From the NCBI GenBank assembly GCA_005792805.1, contig SXQV01000233.1, positions 1 to 18,827 on the forward strand: DNA of 18,827 bases. Reading direction: 5' to 3'. The position numbers were made by a program, and so were the translations under genes. Positions 15,248 through 18,827 of this stretch are shown here, in pieces (position 1 is the first letter of the stretch; the number at the start of each line of letters is the position of its first letter). The notes beneath the pieces were generated by a model that saw nothing but the letters and a program-made list of their open reading frames with translations, did not search any database and had not been told where the DNA came from. This stretch comes from Methylococcaceae bacterium. GTDB lineage: Bacteria > Pseudomonadota > Gammaproteobacteria > Methylococcales > Methylococcaceae.

Positions 15248-15454
15248 ATGGCAAAACATATCGGAAAAGATCTTCATAACCGTGCCAAATTTCACATTCT
15301 GGGTATTGATGAGGCCAATGGAACGGTGGAATTGTATTCCAGGGATGGTTGGTCAAAGGCGGCCTGCGAAAATCTGGTTCTGCCCTGGGTTACCTTCATG
15401 CAGGGACTCATGGACGGTCGCTACGAGGTGAGGCCGGGCGGGCAGAGCATCTGA
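15248..15454 (+). CDS. Small Pho-box-controlled protein of unknown function (68 aa)
   Basis: I do not recognise this protein. It starts MAKHIGKDLHNRAKFHILG, continues with DEANGTVELYSRDGWSKAAC and VLPWVTFMQGLMDGRYEVRP, and ends GGQSI. It has no signal peptide or membrane segment, so it is probably cytoplasmic. The pattern suggests two or three beta strands and one helix. The case for a real gene is a dedicated two-unit Pho box and -10 ending 34 nt before ATG 15248, with a terminator isolating it upstream, and a protein-like composition. The ribosome-binding site is weak (a GGG near 15241), and a TTG at 15239 could add three residues. It could be a regulatory or adaptor protein of the phosphate response. 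Confidence 0.7.
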   Translation: MAKHIGKDLHNRAKFHILGIDEANGTVELYSRDGWSKAACENLVLPWVTFMQGLMDGRYEVRPGGQSI

Positions 15455-15769
15455 GGGCTCCCCGGCTGGATCTGTTCACCGCTTATTCCCCCCTTCTGGA
15501 TTTTGCCAAACGGCACCCGCTGACTTTTTCGCTGTTGTCCACCAGGCTAGGATTCAGGGCTTTGTGACATTCAGCAACGTTCTCCCGTTTTAATGAGACG
15601 GATGACGGGCCTCTCTTCTCGCCCAGAGGCAAACTCATCACACAGAGATTTGTGCCCCTGATTCAGCCTGGCCGGAGCAGGCATTTCCTGTCCATGGCTG
15701 ATGGAAAAGCTCCAGTTCGATTATCATCAGGGCTCTTTATCAAGTCTTGATTTATCGAGTGTGAGACCC
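15455..15769 (+). other. 315-bp gap before the persulfide dioxygenase
   Basis: No convincing gene. A hairpin GCCTCT ... AGAGGC lies near 15610-15632. A weak promoter candidate is GTGACA at 15564-15569 with TTTAAT at 15588-15593 (18-nt spacer). TTTGTGACAT near 15561 resembles a single inverted PhoB half-site, but no 11-nt partner is present. The reading frame of the downstream gene is open from 15701, so part of this could be coding if an upstream start is used. Confidence 0.4.
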
Positions 15770-16480
15770 ATGATTTTCCGTCAGCTTTTCGAATCTGATA
15801 CCTCTACCTACACCTATCTGCTGGGGTGCGAAAACACCCATAGGGCGCTGATTGTCGACCCGGTTGCCAGCGAAGTGAAGTGCTATATCGAGTTGCTTGA
15901 TCGCCTCGGCTTGACGCTGATCTATACCCTGGAAACGCATGTTCATGCGGACCACATCACCGGCTCTGGCCTGCTCCGGGATGGCCTGGGGAGCAAAAGT
16001 GTGGTGCATCGCGATGCCGGCACCCTGTGCCCGGATGTGCTGGTGACCGATGGGGTGTTGTTGCAAGTCGGGGATATCGAGCTGCGGGTACGTCATACAC
16101 CGGGACATACGGCGGGCTGTATGAGCTTTGTGCTCGCGGATCGAGTCCTCACTGGCGACTCATTGCTGATCGGCGGTTGCGGACGTACCGATTTTCAGCA
16201 AGGTGATTCCGGCATGCTTTATGACAGCATTCAGGAAAAACTTTTCACCCTTCCGCCTGACACGCTGGTGTTTCCCGGGCATGACTATAACGGCAATACC
16301 GTTTCCACCATTCGTCAGGAACTGATGAAAAATCCTAGACTGGGTGGCGGCAGGTCCCGCGAGGAGTTCGTCGAGATAATGAACAATCTCAAGTTGGCTT
16401 ATCCGAAACATATCGACGCCGCCTTGCCGGCAAATCTGGCCTGTGGCGGCAGCCCGGCCCAGTCTATCCCTCATGGCTAA
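15770..16480 (+). CDS. ETHE1/Blh-type persulfide dioxygenase (metallo-beta-lactamase fold)
   Basis: Persulfide dioxygenases oxidise glutathione persulfide to sulfite with a mononuclear iron. The 236-residue protein has THVHADHITG (H57, H59, D61, H62), GHTAGC with H113, GDSLLIGGCGRTDFQQG with D130, and FPGHDYNG with H171. H57, H113 and D130 are the expected iron ligands of the ETHE1 group. The C-terminal NPR..., PANLACG segment is also typical of the group. The ATG at 15770 fits the usual family start MIFRQLFES; an upstream in-frame ATG at 15701 would add 23 unusual residues. The ribosome-binding site is weak in both cases. The sulfite exporter gene follows by 39 nt, as expected for disposal of its product. 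Confidence 0.88.
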   Translation: MIFRQLFESDTSTYTYLLGCENTHRALIVDPVASEVKCYIELLDRLGLTLIYTLETHVHADHITGSGLLRDGLGSKSVVHRDAGTLCPDVLVTDGVLLQVGDIELRVRHTPGHTAGCMSFVLADRVLTGDSLLIGGCGRTDFQQGDSGMLYDSIQEKLFTLPPDTLVFPGHDYNGNTVSTIRQELMKNPRLGGGRSREEFVEIMNNLKLAYPKHIDAALPANLACGGSPAQSIPHG

Positions 16481-16519
16481 TCCGCTGGCACATTAACCAC
16501 ATCCATAGAGTGAGGTGAC

Positions 16520-17458
16520 ATGAGTCTTGCCGCGTTAATGGGTATCACCCTGATTGTGGGTCTGCTGCTAGGCCTGCTTGGCGGCGGGGGCTCCATTCTA
16601 TTGGTGCCCGTGCTGGTTTATCTGGCTGGCATGGAAGCCAGGGTGGCCATCGCCACGTCACTGGTGGTCGTGGGAATCACCAGTCTGGCGGCTGTTCTGG
16701 GTCATGCCCGCGAAGCGCGCGTCTGCTGGAAAAACGGTTGGGTGTTTGGCTTTGCCGGTATGCTGGGTGCCTATGGGGGTGCCCGCCTTGCGGCTTATGT
16801 GCCTGGAAACATTTTGCTGTTGATGTTTGCCGTGATCATGTCGGGCACGGCGATCAGTCTGTTGCTTAGGCGCCGGGAGGTGCCAGTTTCCTCCGCCGGA
16901 CCTGGTTGCCCGGTACGGCTGAATCTGCCCGCCGTGATGTTCGATGGATTTCTGGTGGGCACGATGACCGGTCTGGTGGGTGTCGGTGGCGGTTTCGTGA
17001 TTGTCCCGGCGCTCAATTTGCTGGGTGGTCTGTCTATCCGGGCGGCCATCGGCACGTCGTTGCTCATCATCGTCATGAACTCGGCCGCCGCGCTTGCGGG
17101 TTATGTAGGCTATGTAGATCTCGATTTGCGGTTTGTCGGCATGGTCACCGCCGCCGCTATTGTCGGCAGTCTTTTGGGTAACGCATTAAGCCGGTATGTC
17201 AGTAATCACGCGCTGCGTCGCGGCTTCGGCTTTTTTGTCATCGCGATGGCTGCCTACCTGCTCCACCGCGAACTCTCCTGGAAGGCGCTGGAGGAGGTGA
17301 AGCAGCTGGTTAGAGAGCATCACGAATTCTTTCGCGGTGTTCTGACTGCGCTTATCGTCATGACGCTTTACTGGTTTCGAGCCATGATTCACTACAGACA
17401 TCAACGCGCGCTTGACTCGGCGAAAGACCGCGAAGCTCCGCTGGATTGGCAGATTTAA
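16520..17458 (+). CDS. TauE/SafE-family sulfite/anion exporter
   Basis: This 312-residue inner-membrane protein has the two-fold repeated TauE/SafE layout. The first half shows GLLLGLLGGGGSILLVPVL and the second GTMTGLVGVGGGFVIVPALN, each followed by a conserved IATSL or IGTSL motif (about residues 48 and 176). A good GAGGTGA ribosome-binding site is 1 nt short of typical spacing before ATG 16520. After the usual eight helices it carries a charged stretch with EHHEFFRG and one more hydrophobic helix near residues 272-288, an extension beyond the common length of about 250. Placement directly after a persulfide dioxygenase supports sulfite export. Confidence 0.87.
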   Translation: MSLAALMGITLIVGLLLGLLGGGGSILLVPVLVYLAGMEARVAIATSLVVVGITSLAAVLGHAREARVCWKNGWVFGFAGMLGAYGGARLAAYVPGNILLLMFAVIMSGTAISLLLRRREVPVSSAGPGCPVRLNLPAVMFDGFLVGTMTGLVGVGGGFVIVPALNLLGGLSIRAAIGTSLLIIVMNSAAALAGYVGYVDLDLRFVGMVTAAAIVGSLLGNALSRYVSNHALRRGFGFFVIAMAAYLLHRELSWKALEEVKQLVREHHEFFRGVLTALIVMTLYWFRAMIHYRHQRALDSAKDREAPLDWQI

Positions 17459-17528
17459 CGAATTGTTCAACCCGCTGCGGTTCCATACCTCTTGATACGG
17501 GATAGGTTGAGCGATTTACCATCCTCCG

Positions 17529-18689
17529 TCATTGCGGCAGATAAAGCATCTGCGTTTGCTTTTCACCGAACTCGTCAAATGCGGTTGCGGCGACCTGGCC
17601 AGGCGACGTCCAGGCAAAAGCCTGTGGCACACCTGGACTACCCAGATAGCCAGTGCTGATTTGCAGACTTTCGGTTCTGCCCGGAAAGGGCTGATACCGG
17701 GCAAGGCTCTGAAGTTCTGTTGGGTAGCTGTCGCTGCTCATGACCATCCCGGTGTGCTGGGTCATCACGGCGTAGGGATTCCAGACCTCAACAAAGCCTG
17801 TTTCGGACCCCGATTCAGGTGTCGTCAGAATGTTGGACAGATAGCTGGGGCGCGTTCCCGGAGCAACATAACCAACGGCCACACGGGCGCCGGCATTGTT
17901 GCCGCCATTGGCCGTGAACTCGACCAGTTTTGACGGGGGCTTACGCTCTGCAATCGCCCTCCCATCGAGCGCCACTACCACCGGCGCATGTCCGTTGCCG
18001 GCCCCGATGATTACATCATCAAAATTGTCGGAATTAATATCGCCCGCCGCCACGTTGATGCCATTGGGAAAATCTCCGGGGAGGACGCCATCGAAGGTGT
18101 GCAGTAATTTGCCTCGGGTTGAGAATATTTTTAGCTGGGCAGTTCCCGCCTGACGGCTGCCGACAATGACTTCCGGTAAACCATCACCACTGATATCCCC
18201 CAGTGCCACGCTGACGCCCTTACCCGGACGCGCCGCATCGGGTCGAAAAGCCCGGAACCTCGACAACTGTGACTGGTTCTGTCCGCCGAACACGGCCACG
18301 TCAAAACCTTCACTGGCCATTCCGACGGCATAGGTGGAGTAGTATTTGGCTGCGCCCAGGGCATCGGCGGTACTCAATCCGCCCATGTAGTTTTTGCCGA
18401 AGGGATAGCGGGTCTTGAGCGGTTTACCCACACCGTCAATCACATTGACCAATGCTGGATACCCCGATTGAGTCGATCCAAAGGCGGCGCGCAGACCCTC
18501 CTTTGGGCCAAAAGCCAACACCGGCTCCATCATTCCCTGATCCTCATGTTTCAGGATGTGGCAATGGAAGACGTACTTGCCGGGAAAGTCCTCGACCAAG
18601 AATTTAATCTTCACCGAGCCGTTGATGGGGATATTCACCGTGTCCCGAGGTGTGATGTAGTTCAGGGAATTGATGGGTGAGGTGCTGTT
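17529..18689 (-). pseudogene. Multicopper oxidase C-terminus fused to FG-GAP-like repeats, 5' part cut off by an IS
   Basis: Read on the minus strand from about 18689, the fragment begins inside the last cupredoxin domain (NSLNYITPRDTVNIP). It carries HCH encoded at 18558-18566, then KHED and GMM. This gives the HCHxxxHxxxxM pattern: type 3 His, type 1 Cys and His, and axial Met. The N-terminal domains and the HxH sites are absent because an IS end abuts at about 18690. After the copper domain, about 330 residues hold FG-GAP-like calcium loops such as DISGDGLPEVIVG and DINSDNFDDVIIGAG, suggesting a beta-propeller-like tail. The frame stays open to 18824 only because the transposase region has no stop in that frame. 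Active only if a fragment is useful, which is unlikely. Confidence 0.8.
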
Positions 18690-18690
18690 A

Positions 18691-18827
18691 GGTTCTGTTG
18701 ACGTATCACCGCAGCCAGATGAGTGCTGCGACGAAGCGTAGAAATCCCATGTAGTTACGGGCTCGTTTTTCGTACCGAGAAAAGATTCTCCGGTAGTGTT
18801 TGATTTTATTGAAGAAGCACTCAATCA
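18691..18827 (-). mobile_element. Insertion sequence end with transposase C-terminus (IS5-like DDE type)
   Basis: On the minus strand, codons from 18825 down to a TGA at 18706-18708 encode 39 residues including ECFFNKIKHYRRIFSRYEKR and LRFVAALIWLR. This is the characteristic tail of IS5-like DDE transposases, with the E of the DDE triad probably in IECFF. The transposon end is probably at 18691, where GGTTCTGTTGAC (18691-18702) would be the terminal inverted repeat, preceded by TTA/TA that may be part of a target duplication. The other IS end is outside the window, so neither repeat nor duplication can be confirmed. Confidence 0.78.

Noticed and set aside
15560..15582. Inverted Pho half-site (TTTGTGACAT) upstream of the persulfide dioxygenase
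   Set aside because: Only one half-site is present; there is no second unit at 11-nt spacing and no -10 element at the distance seen in the other four boxes.
17529..18824. A single intact 431-residue gene on the minus strand
   Set aside because: The first 45 codons are an out-of-frame reading of the transposase 3' end and IS terminus, so the true oxidase part starts only near 18689.
1..18827. CRISPR array, tRNA, rRNA or riboswitch
   Set aside because: No regularly spaced direct repeats other than the Pho boxes, and no RNA-gene signatures were recognised by reading both strands.

Overview
The window looks like chromosomal DNA of a Gram-negative proteobacterium, most likely a gammaproteobacterium with some sulfur metabolism. 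This is an inference from gene content (outer-membrane porin, DgkA, PhoB, persulfide dioxygenase with a TauE exporter) and from mid-50s G+C by eye. No rRNA, tRNA or other taxonomic marker is present.

Region 1 (1-3286) is a decayed molybdenum-hydroxylase locus. A C-terminal scrap of a GH38 alpha-mannosidase runs out of frame into a [2Fe-2S] xanthine dehydrogenase-type subunit that has lost its N-terminus. A secreted protein with two c-type heme sites follows, then a MocA-like nucleotidyltransferase and an XdhC-like maturation factor. The large molybdopterin subunit that these genes would serve is absent.

Region 2 (3361-15454) is a phosphate-starvation (Pho) island. Four predicted PhoB boxes made of 11-nt units lie at 3361, 6594, 10964 and 15180. 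In each, exactly 10 nt separate the last conserved GTCAT-like core from a plausible -10 hexamer. They precede (a) an operon of a GT4 glycosyltransferase, a PAP2 phosphatase and a GT28-like glycosyltransferase, which reads as a phosphorus-sparing glycolipid pathway and is followed by diacylglycerol kinase dgkA; (b) phoB, a secreted phytase-like protein and a symporter/solute-binding-protein fusion; (c) an OprO/OprP-type porin and two tandem PstS-like phosphate-binding proteins; and (d) a 68-aa protein of unknown function. Together these cover sensing, outer-membrane entry, periplasmic capture, possible organic-phosphate hydrolysis and lipid remodelling. phoR, pstCAB and phoU are not in the window.

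Region 3 (15770-17458) holds an ETHE1/Blh-type persulfide dioxygenase and a TauE/SafE exporter, a sulfide/persulfide oxidation and sulfite-export pair.

Region 4 (17529-18827, minus strand) is the C-terminal part of a multicopper oxidase fused to FG-GAP-like repeats. It is cut off by the end of an insertion sequence whose transposase C-terminus runs out of the window.
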